Source: Hespellia sp. (GTDB lineage Bacteria > Bacillota > Clostridia > Lachnospirales > Lachnospiraceae). Taken from it: 64,000 nt of DNA. Below are positions 50,040 to 59,045 of this stretch, piece after piece; within the stretch, counting starts at the first letter, position 1; each line of letters begins with the position of its first letter. The notes beneath the pieces are model-generated. The model ran no database searches. It was not told the origin of the DNA and saw only the letters and a program-made list of their open reading frames with translations. The position numbers were made by a program, and so were the translations under genes. Location: assembly GCA_028689735.1 (NCBI GenBank), contig JAQVCP010000003.1, positions 37,561 through 101,560 of the forward strand. The letters run 5' to 3'.

Positions 50040-51074
50040 ATGAAACCACTTAGTAATTTGGAGACGGCGGCCTTCTGCAACCAGATGGCCATGATTTTAA
50101 AGTCCGGAATTTCTGCGTTGGAAGGTATTTCGATTCTGCTCGAGGATGCGGAAAGTCCGGATGAAAACGAGCTTCTGACACAGATATATGACGAGATGCT
50201 TGAGACAGGTTTTCTTGCCCCTTCTCTTAAAAAGACCGGGGTATACCCTGCATATTTGGTGCAGATGACACAGATTGGAGAGGAGACCGGGACACTCGAT
50301 GAGGTGATGGACGCGCTGGACTCCTATTACTCCCGGGAAGAATCCATCAAAAAAAGCATCCACAGTGCGCTGACCTATCCCTCTATCATGATTGTCATGA
50401 TGCTATTGGTTATTCTGGTACTGATCACCAAGGTCATGCCGATTTTTAATCAGGTATTTTTACAGCTCGGCAGAGAGATGACCGGATTTTCCAAGGGCGT
50501 CCTGAATCTGGGAACACTATTTTCCCGGTACTCTCTTGTATTTATCTTTATTGCTATTATCATTGTTTTATCACTTGTCCTTTTATTTAAGACCAAAAAA
50601 GGACATGATATACTCATCAATTTTTTATATAAGATGAGATTTTCTCAAAATATTTACGATAAGATTTCCGCCAGCCGTTTTGCCAGTGTCATGAATCTGA
50701 CTCTGCGAAGCGGAATGAGTGTGGAACGTGGCCTGGAGTTCTCCCAGAGCTTGATCGATAACCGTTATTTTTTAGATAAGATCAAGTCCTGCCAGGATAT
50801 GATTGAGAATGGAGAAGATTTCTCCCAGGCATTGCAGAGCAGTAAGATCTTTACCGGTGTGTATGCACGGATGATTTCTATTTCCAGCAGAGCCGGTACT
50901 ATGGATGAGACTATGGGCAAGATTGCTGTCCGGTACGAAGCCGATGTTGACACGCTGACCACGCAACTCATCTCGTCTCTGGAGCCGACCATCGTTATTA
51001 TCTTATCGGTCGTTGTCGGAGTGATTCTGTTCTCTGTGATGCTGCCGCTTCTTGGAATCATGTCAGGTCTATAA
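50040..51074 (+). CDS. type II secretion system F / PilC-like inner membrane protein
   Basis: QIGEETGTLDEVMDALDSYYSREESIKKSIHSALTYPSIMIVMMLLVILVLITKVMPIFNQVF; repeated GTMDETMGKIAVRYEADVD...LEPTIVIILSVVVGVILFSVMLPL. Confidence 0.9.
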   Translation: MKPLSNLETAAFCNQMAMILKSGISALEGISILLEDAESPDENELLTQIYDEMLETGFLAPSLKKTGVYPAYLVQMTQIGEETGTLDEVMDALDSYYSREESIKKSIHSALTYPSIMIVMMLLVILVLITKVMPIFNQVFLQLGREMTGFSKGVLNLGTLFSRYSLVFIFIAIIIVLSLVLLFKTKKGHDILINFLYKMRFSQNIYDKISASRFASVMNLTLRSGMSVERGLEFSQSLIDNRYFLDKIKSCQDMIENGEDFSQALQSSKIFTGVYARMISISSRAGTMDETMGKIAVRYEADVDTLTTQLISSLEPTIVIILSVVVGVILFSVMLPLLGIMSGL

Positions 51075-51199
51075 GATTTCTGGACTATTTGCCGTTGAGT
51101 GTTCAATCGGATTACCCGGCATTTCCAGAAATCCTTCGGAAACTGACGGATAACTTGTTTGCAGGTAACATTTTATGGAATTGAAGAAAGGTGAGTTGG

Positions 51200-51523
51200 A
51201 TGAAACGTTTTTATAAAGGAAGAAAAGAACATAATCTTCGCAATGCCATCATTTCCGTCTTATTGTTCTGCGCCGTATTTAGCTTGTTCTTTTATGGTAC
51301 AAATACTGTATCAGCAAAGACAGATGCACAGCAGGCACAGAGCCTCAACGAGGCAATCCACAGGGGAATCACTCACTGTTATGCAGTGGAGGGGCGCTAC
51401 CCTGAGAGCCTGGATTATCTGAAGAAGGAATATGGTATTTCCTATGATGAGGACAAATATTTCGTGGACTATCAGGTCCTTGGCACCAATCTGATGCCCG
51501 ATGTAACGATTATCAATAAATAG
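51200..51523 (+). CDS. single-TM pseudopilin-like protein
   Basis: NAIISVLLFCAVFSLFFYG TM; AIHRGITHCYAVEGRYPESLDYLKKEYG resembles a pseudopilin post-helix region. Confidence 0.55.
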   Translation: MKRFYKGRKEHNLRNAIISVLLFCAVFSLFFYGTNTVSAKTDAQQAQSLNEAIHRGITHCYAVEGRYPESLDYLKKEYGISYDEDKYFVDYQVLGTNLMPDVTIINK

Positions 51524-51535
51524 AGGAGGCATAGA

Positions 51536-52042
51536 TTGATGCAGAGCAAAAACGAGAAAAAACACGTGATAGATTTTCTGTTTCCAATTGCATTACTGTT
51601 TGTCTTTGCGGCATCTTCTTTTGTCGTCATTCTGCTTGCTGCTAATGTCTACAGCAAGACGACTGCCGCTTCCCAGGAGCATTATGAGACGCGTACACCA
51701 CTCTCTTATGTGGCTGAGAAGATTCGACAGGCAGATGAGGGCGGCGGCGTTGCCGTTGGAGATTTTAATGGATTGGATGCACTGATTCTTACCCAGAAAT
51801 ATGGAGGGCAGAAATTCATTACATATATCTACGCATACGAGGGAGAACTCATGGAACTTTTCATTCAGGATGGCGTGAAGGCAAGTCCCGCTTCCGGCAC
51901 CGGAATTATGGAAGTGGAGGCATTTCATGTTGGGGAGACAAGGCCTGGTATCTTCCAGTTTTCCTGCACATCTGCGGAGGGCAGTACCTTAACTTCTTAT
52001 GTGTCAGTTACCAGCCAAGGAGGTGCCGCCGATGAATTCTAA
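51536..52042 (+). CDS. DUF4860-like single-TM protein
   Basis: DFLFPIALLFVFAASSFVVILLAANVYSKTTAASQEHYETRTPLSYVAEKIRQAD; located within the T4P-like operon. Confidence 0.6.
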   Translation: MMQSKNEKKHVIDFLFPIALLFVFAASSFVVILLAANVYSKTTAASQEHYETRTPLSYVAEKIRQADEGGGVAVGDFNGLDALILTQKYGGQKFITYIYAYEGELMELFIQDGVKASPASGTGIMEVEAFHVGETRPGIFQFSCTSAEGSTLTSYVSVTSQGGAADEF

Positions 52043-52484
52043 TCCTTCCAAACGTTCCAGTCTGTTTCTGCTGGAGCTTATGATCGCGATTTTATTTTTC
52101 TGTCTCTGCTCTGCAATCTGTGTCCGGCTGTTCGTCCAGTCCCACGTGATCAGCAGCGACACACAGAATCTGAATATGGCAATGAATCATACCACCAATC
52201 TAGCTGAGATTTTCCGTGGAGTGGATAATTACCGTGATGCATTAAAAGAACAGTTTCCAAACGGAATTCTTTCGGAAGACAGAAATACATTTACACTTTA
52301 TTATGATTCTGATTGGAAGGAATGTTCCATGGAAGATGTAGAATATGCAGTGAGTATTTCTGTAACCGAGCGGGGAGACGGCATAACCGATGCCGACTTT
52401 CATGCAATTTCGCTGGATAGCAAGGATTCTATTTACCAATTTGAGACATCGAAGTATGTGAAGGAGGGAACGGAACATGAATAA
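52032..52484 (+). CDS. pseudopilin-like protein (S|LFLLE motif)
   Basis: MNSNPSKRSSLFLLELMIAILFFCLCSAICVRLF; Glu at +5 as in type IV pilins; start overlaps upstream gene. Confidence 0.6.
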   Translation: MNSNPSKRSSLFLLELMIAILFFCLCSAICVRLFVQSHVISSDTQNLNMAMNHTTNLAEIFRGVDNYRDALKEQFPNGILSEDRNTFTLYYDSDWKECSMEDVEYAVSISVTERGDGITDADFHAISLDSKDSIYQFETSKYVKEGTEHE

Positions 52485-52938
52485 AGAACGTGGTTCTTAT
52501 CCGGTCATACATATCGGAACATCTTTTCTTCTGGTCATCTTCATTATTCTCTGTCTGGTGACGTTTGCGGTTCTTTCGCTCTCCAGTGCACTGCGTGATC
52601 AGAATTATTCAGAAAAAGAGGCAGTGCGTACCACTGCCTACTACGCTGCCAGCGGCACGGCCCAGGAAAAGCTCGGTGAGATTGTAGAATCATTCCAAGA
52701 TAACAGTCTTGATAAAGTGGCGGATATTACTGTCACGGCCGACGACGATGATCAGAATATTACCGAGGTATTTTATACGGTTCCTGTTGATACGGATCAG
52801 ACTCTGGAGGTCACCGTGCAGCTAAGTGACCTTGGAAATCTTGACAGCGGTATCTATCAGATTTCCGGCTGGAAAAAGATCACATCCAGCGACTGGAATG
52901 CAAGTAGTACACTCCCGGTTCTTGACAGCAACAAGTAA
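52477..52938 (+). CDS. single-TM minor-pilin-like protein (PilX/TadE-like topology)
   Basis: HIGTSFLLVIFIILCLVTFAVLSLSSALRDQNYSEKEAVRTTAYYAASGTAQEKL. Confidence 0.5.
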   Translation: MNKERGSYPVIHIGTSFLLVIFIILCLVTFAVLSLSSALRDQNYSEKEAVRTTAYYAASGTAQEKLGEIVESFQDNSLDKVADITVTADDDDQNITEVFYTVPVDTDQTLEVTVQLSDLGNLDSGIYQISGWKKITSSDWNASSTLPVLDSNK

Positions 52939-53047
52939 AAAAGGAAATGAACGCTTAGAAAGAAGACGCGAAACGGATTCCAAATATCCGCTTTACATAG
53001 GTTTGGTAACTACAGAGAAAGAACAGACACAAAAGAGAGGTTTTAAT

Positions 53048-54100
53048 ATGAATTTAACACAGTTATTGGAAAAAGCAGTGCGCGAGCATGCCTCAGACAT
53101 TTTCATCGTTGCCGGGCTGCCTGCGTCATACCGGAAGAATGGAGTACTGGTTCATGTTGATGAAAACAGACTTATGCCTGACGAGACTGAGGATTTTTTA
53201 AAGGAAATCTACCAGCTGGCCAAAGAGCGGAATATGGATCTGCTGTATCAGGAGGGAGACGACGATTTCTCTTTTGCAATCCCGGGTCTGTCACGTTTTC
53301 GTGTCAGTGCTTACAAGCAGCGTGGAACATTATCTGCGGTCGTCCGCGTCATTACATTTGAGCTGCCCAGCTACAGGGAGCTTGGAATCACTGAGCAGAT
53401 TATCCATCTTGGAAACCTCTCCAAAGGTCTTGTACTTGTGACCGGACCTGCTGGAAGCGGCAAGTCCACAACGCTGGCCTGCGTGGTCAACCATATCAAC
53501 CAGAATTTCGAAAAACACATCATCACGCTGGAAGATCCCATCGAATACCTTCACAGCCATAAAAAATCCATCGTCAGCCAGCGGGAGATCAACGTGGACA
53601 CGGACAGCTATGTCACCGCATTACGTGCTTCCCTGCGCCAAAGTCCGGACGTTATCCTTCTTGGGGAGATGCGTGATTATGAGACCATTGATGTGGCGAT
53701 GACTGCTGCTGAGACAGGGCATCTCATCATTTCTACCTTGCATACTCTGGGTGCCGCCAATACGATTGACCGTATCATCGATGTGTTTCCGGCAAATCAG
53801 CAGCAGATTGCAGTCCAGCTCTCGATGGTCCTGCAGGCTGTCGTCTCACAGCAACTGGTTCCTGCAATTGACGGAGGCGTGATCCCGGTCTTTGAGATCA
53901 TGACTATCACACCAGCCATCCGCAATATGATCCGTGAAAATAAAATACCCCAGATTGATGGAATCGTATATTCTTCCAACCGCGAGGATATGGTTTCTAT
54001 GGATTTCAACCTGTTAAAGCTAGTGAATGAAAACAAAATCACTCCGGAGACTGCCATCGCCTATGCGACCAACCCTGAGATGCTAAAGAAAAAACTGTAA
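53048..54100 (+). CDS. PilT-like type IV pilus retraction ATPase
   Basis: VLVTGPAGSGKSTTLACVVNHIN (Walker A), HIITLEDPIEYLH, RQSPDVILLGEMRDYETIDVAMTAAETGHLIISTLHT; start MNLTQLLEKAVREHASDIF. Confidence 0.92.
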   Translation: MNLTQLLEKAVREHASDIFIVAGLPASYRKNGVLVHVDENRLMPDETEDFLKEIYQLAKERNMDLLYQEGDDDFSFAIPGLSRFRVSAYKQRGTLSAVVRVITFELPSYRELGITEQIIHLGNLSKGLVLVTGPAGSGKSTTLACVVNHINQNFEKHIITLEDPIEYLHSHKKSIVSQREINVDTDSYVTALRASLRQSPDVILLGEMRDYETIDVAMTAAETGHLIISTLHTLGAANTIDRIIDVFPANQQQIAVQLSMVLQAVVSQQLVPAIDGGVIPVFEIMTITPAIRNMIRENKIPQIDGIVYSSNREDMVSMDFNLLKLVNENKITPETAIAYATNPEMLKKKL

Positions 54101-54125
54101 ATGTCCCATTCCAAAAAAGAAAGTC

Positions 54126-54173
54126 AAAACGGATATTCGCAATCCGCTTTGCTGCTTCCTTGGTGAGGTTAAA
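54126..54173. repeat. dispersed palindromic repeat copy 2
   Basis: AAAACGGATATTCGCAATCCGCTTTGCTGCTTCCTTGGTGAGGTTAAAC. Confidence 0.7.
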
Positions 54174-54368
54174 CTTAGTTTCGTTACAGAACGTTCACAA
54201 TTACTTAATTTTTGAATCACATTATCAACATACTTTTTTTCTATACTGTATTTATCAACAGAGAACAAGTTGTTGATGAGTAAAAAAATCTTTTTCATAA
54301 TCGTGTCTGGAATGGCGGTATTACTGCTAAGATACCTTCCACTCCGGGCACTCTCCCTCAAATAGTTT

Positions 54369-54399
54369 CAGCCAGGCAAAATGCCTGGCTGTTTTTGTT
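54369..54399 (+). terminator. intrinsic terminator
   Basis: CAGCCAGGCAAAATGCCTGGCTGTTTTTGTTT. Confidence 0.7.
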
Positions 54400-54483
54400 T
54401 GGTAAATATTAACTGTCCTCGCTTCTATGTGAAACGAAAATGGTAAGTAACCGGTTTCTGCCGAAGTCTCATCCTCCGCACTC

Positions 54484-56226
54484 CTACGAATTCTCTGGCA
54501 TATCCCACGCATTATGATCTGTATGCAGAAGCCCATGCGCCGTGTGAGACAACGGTTTGTCAAAATAATCATTATAGAGTTTTAAAATGTCCGGATTCTC
54601 ATGTGAGAATCTAATATCCGCATTCTTGTCGAGGAAATAAAGGTTCTTTCCACGTTCAAATGCCAGTTCCTCGCCATCATGAATCGGCTGTCCGCCGCCG
54701 CCGACACATCCGCCCGGACATGCCATGACTTCCACGAAATCATACTGTGCTTCCCCGCGCTCAATGGCATCGATCAGCTTTCTCGCATTGCCAAGTCCGC
54801 TGACAACTGCAGCCCGCACCGTGGCATCCTTCATCGTAACCGTCGCCTCCACAAGCTCCTGTCCGAACTTCTGGCTCCGCACCACCGAAAATGCGTCCGG
54901 ATCCGGATTTACACCGGTCACAAGATAATATGCGGAGCGCAGTGCCGCCTCCATCACGCCGCCCGTCGCACCAAAGATTACACCTGCTCCGGAACCTTCC
55001 CGCATAAGCTCGTCACATTCGATGTCTTCCAGGGTCTTTGGATCGATATGTGCGCTGCGAATCATCCGGTTCAGTTCTCTCGTTGTCAGAACCGTATCCA
55101 CATCATGTCCCGCATATTCTTCATGGAAAAGTTCCATATTGCATTCCCCCTTCTTGGCCACGCAAGGCATGATTGAAACAGTGTAGATATCCTCTGGATT
55201 TGCTCCGATAGATTTTGCAAAATAGGTCTTCATCACCGCACCGAACATCTGCTGTGGTGATTTCGCTGTGGATAACTGCGGCACCAGATGCGGATACTGT
55301 GATTTGATGAAACGAATCCAACCGGGGCAACAAGAGGTGAACATCGGTCTGGTATTCAGTTGTCCGCTGCCAAGTCTCTGCAGGAATTCATTTCCCTCTT
55401 CCATAATCGTAAGGTCCGCTGAAAATGTGGTGTCAAATACATAGTCGACTCCCATGCGTTTGAGCGAGTCCATAATCTTGCCGATGGTCGCCTCTTCTCT
55501 GGAAAGTCCCAGTGCCTCGCCCCATGCGGCGCGGACTGCCGGTGCCACCTGAGCCACGGTAATCTTCTTCGGATTGTCAATTGCCGCCCATACTTTGTCT
55601 GTATCATCCCGCTCCCTGAGTGCTCCCACCGGGCAATGCGTGATACACTGTCCGCAGAGTGCACAGTCGCTCTCCTCGATGGTACGCTGCTTTGATACAT
55701 GGACGGTGGTTCTCGAACCGGTGCTCTCCACATCCCAGATATGTAATCCCTGTACCTTGTCACAGATCTGGATACAGCGCATACATTTGATACATTTTGC
55801 AGAATCACGAATCAGTGGAAACTTCTTGTTCCACGGTATTTTTTCAATTTTCTTCTCATAGGGAAGATCAATCATGTTCAGGTCATTGGCTACCGTCTGG
55901 AGTGTACAGTTCCGGCTTCTCGCACAGACTGCACATTCACAGTTGTGCTGAGAGAGAAGAAGCTGCACCGTTCTCTTGCGGCTCATGCGCACCTTGGGGC
56001 TGTTGGTCTTTATGACCATCCCTTCCTCTGCGCAGTTGTTGCAGGACGTCACAAGACGTTCCTTGCCCTCAATCTCTACAACACAGACGCGACAGGCGCC
56101 GATCTCATTGATTCCCTTCAGATAGCAGAGCTTTGGAATCGGAATTCCGGCCTGTCTGGCTGCTTCCATAATGGTCGTTCCTTCCGGAACAGAAAGTGCT
56201 TTATTATCAATTGTAAGATTTACCAT
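54484..56226 (-). CDS. [FeFe] hydrogenase catalytic subunit, group A
   Basis: N-term 2Fe-2S, CIKCMRCIQICDKVQ / CALCGQCITHCPVGAL, H-cluster TSCCPGWIRF, MPCVAKKGE, MACPGGCVGGGGQP. Confidence 0.95.
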   Translation of the reverse strand: MVNLTIDNKALSVPEGTTIMEAARQAGIPIPKLCYLKGINEIGACRVCVVEIEGKERLVTSCNNCAEEGMVIKTNSPKVRMSRKRTVQLLLSQHNCECAVCARSRNCTLQTVANDLNMIDLPYEKKIEKIPWNKKFPLIRDSAKCIKCMRCIQICDKVQGLHIWDVESTGSRTTVHVSKQRTIEESDCALCGQCITHCPVGALRERDDTDKVWAAIDNPKKITVAQVAPAVRAAWGEALGLSREEATIGKIMDSLKRMGVDYVFDTTFSADLTIMEEGNEFLQRLGSGQLNTRPMFTSCCPGWIRFIKSQYPHLVPQLSTAKSPQQMFGAVMKTYFAKSIGANPEDIYTVSIMPCVAKKGECNMELFHEEYAGHDVDTVLTTRELNRMIRSAHIDPKTLEDIECDELMREGSGAGVIFGATGGVMEAALRSAYYLVTGVNPDPDAFSVVRSQKFGQELVEATVTMKDATVRAAVVSGLGNARKLIDAIERGEAQYDFVEVMACPGGCVGGGGQPIHDGEELAFERGKNLYFLDKNADIRFSHENPDILKLYNDYFDKPLSHTAHGLLHTDHNAWDMPENS

Positions 56227-58061
56227 AATTTTTCACGACCTCCTTTAAATATACCGAAGCCGAAATGGTCACAGCGCAGGCATCTTGCCGCCTCCTGCAT
56301 GGCCTCTTTTTCTGTCATTCCGATCTCCACGCCATCAAAATCTTTCACCCGTTCACACGCTTCTCTCTCTGTCATTTCTACCCTTCCGCATGGTACACGG
56401 TCATCCAGTCTTGGTTCCGGAATCTCCACATCACTGGAAATATTGTGGTGGAAGCCCAGATATTCATCGATATTTGCTGCTATGACTTTTGCCGCACCGA
56501 TTGCCCTGATAACCGAAGCCGGACCGGTAGCACAGTCTCCGCCTGCAAACACACCCGGAATATTATCAAATCCGCCGAATTTCTCTGTGATGATCTTACC
56601 GCGGGACACCGGGAGTCCAGCCTCCTCAAAATGATCCGACTCGATATTTTGTCCAATAGCGACAATCAACGTAGAACATGGCACAAAAATGTCCTTCTCG
56701 CCCGTCGGTTTCACGCTGGCTCTTCCGTCTTTGATCTTGCTGATCATCTGTGGCGTTACATAAATGCCTTTGATGCGTCCATTTTCATCTTTCTCAATGC
56801 TTGACGGAGCCTTGAGAGTGCGCACTTCGATTCCTTCTGCGATGGCACCTTCGATTTCTCCCGGAAGAGCCGTCATATCTGCGATTCTTCTCCGGTAAAG
56901 GATGCTGACTTTCTTTGCGCCCATGCGGATTGCGGTACGCACGGCATCCATCGATACATTTCCACCGCCGATGACTGCAACCTCCTGGCCGGACAAATCT
57001 TCAATAATGTTCTTTCCTACATTTCTGAGGAACTGTACTGCGGACAGTACGCCCTCTGCGTCCTCGCCTTCAATACCAAGCTTCTTATCCGTACTGGCAC
57101 CGATGGTAACCAGAACCGCGTCATACTCTGCCCGCAGGCTCTGAATCGTCATATCCTTGCCTACACGGAGCCCGTACTTCACTTCCACACCGGTGGACAA
57201 AATGGCATTGATATCATCATCTAGCCTATCCTTCGGCAGACGATAGTTGGGAATGCCATAGCGGAGCATCCCGCCAAGCTCTGGAAGCATCTCAAAGACA
57301 GTCACCTGATGCCCCATCAGCTGCAGGTAGTACGCAGTGCTAAGACCTCCCGGACCTCCGCCTACGATTGCCACTCTCTTTCCTGTGGATGGTGCACACG
57401 GCGGCTGGGATACATCTCCCGCAAAGTCTGCTGCCATACGCTTGAGTCCGCGGATATTGATTGCATCATCAATCATATTCCTGCGGCAGCGCGCCTCACA
57501 CGGATGCTCACATATGAAACCACAAGTCGTTGGAAATGGATTGTCCTTGCGGATCAGGCGGATTGCATCTGCATATCTTCCCTCACCCACAAGTGCCACA
57601 TATCCTGGAATGTCCACCTTTGCCGGACATTGCGCCACACACGGAACCGGATGCTTATACTTACAGGTACAGCGTCCCTCCCTGATATGCTCCTCATAAT
57701 CATCGCGGAAGCCAATCAGTCCTTTATATACCATATGTGCGGCTTCGTATCCAATGGCACAGTCTGCGGAATCCATAATAGAAATGGCAGTCTCCTCCAT
57801 CAGGTCCAATGTCTCCATAGTTGCTCTTCCATCCAATACATCTGTAATCAGATTGTTCAGTTGCCCCAGGCCAATGCGGCATGGGACACATTTCCCACAG
57901 GTCTGTGCATGACACAGCTCCAAAAATGCCCTTGACATATCCACCGGACATAACCCCGGAGGACTGGCCTCAATACGACGCTCTAAATCCTTATAGAGCC
58001 CTTCCACAACAAGCTGCGCTCTGTTGGGAGTAACAATTTCCAGTCTACTCATCTCTTTCAC
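56220..58061 (-). CDS. NAD(P)-dependent oxidoreductase: NuoF C-terminal 4Fe-4S-like segment fused to GltD-like flavoprotein
   Basis: CHAQTCGKCVPCRIGLGQL (NuoF C-term), CVAQCPAKVDIPGYVALV, VAIVGGGPGGLSTAYYLQLMGHQVTVFE, VAVIGGGNVSMDAVRTAIRMGAKKV; overlaps hydrogenase gene by 7 bp. Confidence 0.88.
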   Translation of the reverse strand: MKEMSRLEIVTPNRAQLVVEGLYKDLERRIEASPPGLCPVDMSRAFLELCHAQTCGKCVPCRIGLGQLNNLITDVLDGRATMETLDLMEETAISIMDSADCAIGYEAAHMVYKGLIGFRDDYEEHIREGRCTCKYKHPVPCVAQCPAKVDIPGYVALVGEGRYADAIRLIRKDNPFPTTCGFICEHPCEARCRRNMIDDAINIRGLKRMAADFAGDVSQPPCAPSTGKRVAIVGGGPGGLSTAYYLQLMGHQVTVFEMLPELGGMLRYGIPNYRLPKDRLDDDINAILSTGVEVKYGLRVGKDMTIQSLRAEYDAVLVTIGASTDKKLGIEGEDAEGVLSAVQFLRNVGKNIIEDLSGQEVAVIGGGNVSMDAVRTAIRMGAKKVSILYRRRIADMTALPGEIEGAIAEGIEVRTLKAPSSIEKDENGRIKGIYVTPQMISKIKDGRASVKPTGEKDIFVPCSTLIVAIGQNIESDHFEEAGLPVSRGKIITEKFGGFDNIPGVFAGGDCATGPASVIRAIGAAKVIAANIDEYLGFHHNISSDVEIPEPRLDDRVPCGRVEMTEREACERVKDFDGVEIGMTEKEAMQEAARCLRCDHFGFGIFKGGREKLW

Positions 58062-58077
58062 CTCTCGCGAAAATTTG

Positions 58078-58157
58078 TAAAGCGGACATAGGGAATCCGC
58101 TTCGTTCCTTCTTTATAATCGTTCGACAGCTTCGCTTACGGACGATTATGTTCAGTC
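58078..58157. repeat. dispersed palindromic repeat copy 3, with second hairpin
   Basis: AAAGCGGACATAGGGAATCCGCTTCGTTCCTTCTTTATAATCGTTCGACAGCTTCGCTTACGGACGATTAT. Confidence 0.7.
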
Positions 58158-58360
58158 ACATGTGTTCATTGTAATATATGACGAAAAAGGATGCAATAAA
58201 TGATATTTTATTGTCAGGTTTGATTTATTTCTGACAATTTTTTACATGTATTGCATCCTTATGTTATATTGGAAAATGTTTCATTTTTTTACTCTGACTT
58301 GTCCCCGGATTTCCTCTTGCCTGCACATTCCTTGTGGCACCTCATACCTGTCCCCGGATC

Positions 58361-58819
58361 TTACAGCACTTCATATTCCTTATAAAGTTTCTCCCGATAT
58401 GCCTTATCCTTTGCCGCCTCCAGAAGCTGGTCATTCTTCCCTGCCTCAAGCAGTCTCTGCGTAAGAATTGCAAAGCGGGTTTCCGCCCTTGTAATCTCTT
58501 CCTCCGCTGCTTCTTCCGCTGCTTTTATTGCCTCTTGTTTTTCCTTTTCTACCGCCTCGAATTCCTCTGCAAATAGCTCTCGCAACGCATCACACATTTT
58601 TTTCTCCTCCTCCATCTTTTCCCAGTTTCCACGGGTAATTGCATCCATGACCGACTGATACCGCCTGGAATGTTTATTTTTCTCATATTCGTTAATAATG
58701 TGGTCAATCTCATCCAACCTCAACTCTGTCCGCAGACTTCTAAGCCATAGATTCTCATCCGGCGAGAGTTCTTTTGTAACCAGCAATTGAATGGGAATCG
58801 GATTTTTTTCTTCTGTCAT
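58361..58819 (-). pseudogene. C-terminal portion of an Rpn/PD-(D/E)XK-like protein (5'-truncated or short variant)
   Basis: MTEEKNPIPIQLLVTKELSPDENLWLRSLRTEL...HSRRYQSVMDAITRGNWEKMEEEKKMCDALRELF; no nuclease motif; carries the same upstream inverted repeat as the Rpn copies. Confidence 0.5.
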
Positions 58820-58963
58820 TCATTCTTCCTTTCATTATAAATACAGAACCATCTTATTGCAACAGTATTTGAAACTTCTGCATCATCTCCCCTTTATGAA
58901 TTTTTCTTGCATTGAATTCGCGGCGAATGGCCATGAATAAAATAAATAATAGATAATGAATTC

Positions 58964-58981
58964 TCCGAATAGAACTTCGGA
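58964..58981. repeat. conserved inverted repeat (third copy)
   Basis: TCCGAATAGAACTTCGGA. Confidence 0.85.
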
Positions 58982-59045
58982 TGAACGTGCTGATACTATA
59001 ACATAAGCCTGCCCAAATAGCAAACAAAAGGCTGGAATATTTCTC

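Noticed and set aside
54276-54413. 45-aa plus-strand ORF MSKKIFFIIVSGMAVLLLRYLPLRALSLKIVSARQNAWLFLFGKY
   Set aside because: Faint AzlD-like look but reads through the intrinsic terminator at 54369-54399 and lacks a good SD; at best a relic.
58296-58362. Direct repeat TGTCCCCGGAT occurring twice
   Set aside because: Short, only two copies, no nearby gene context to assign function.
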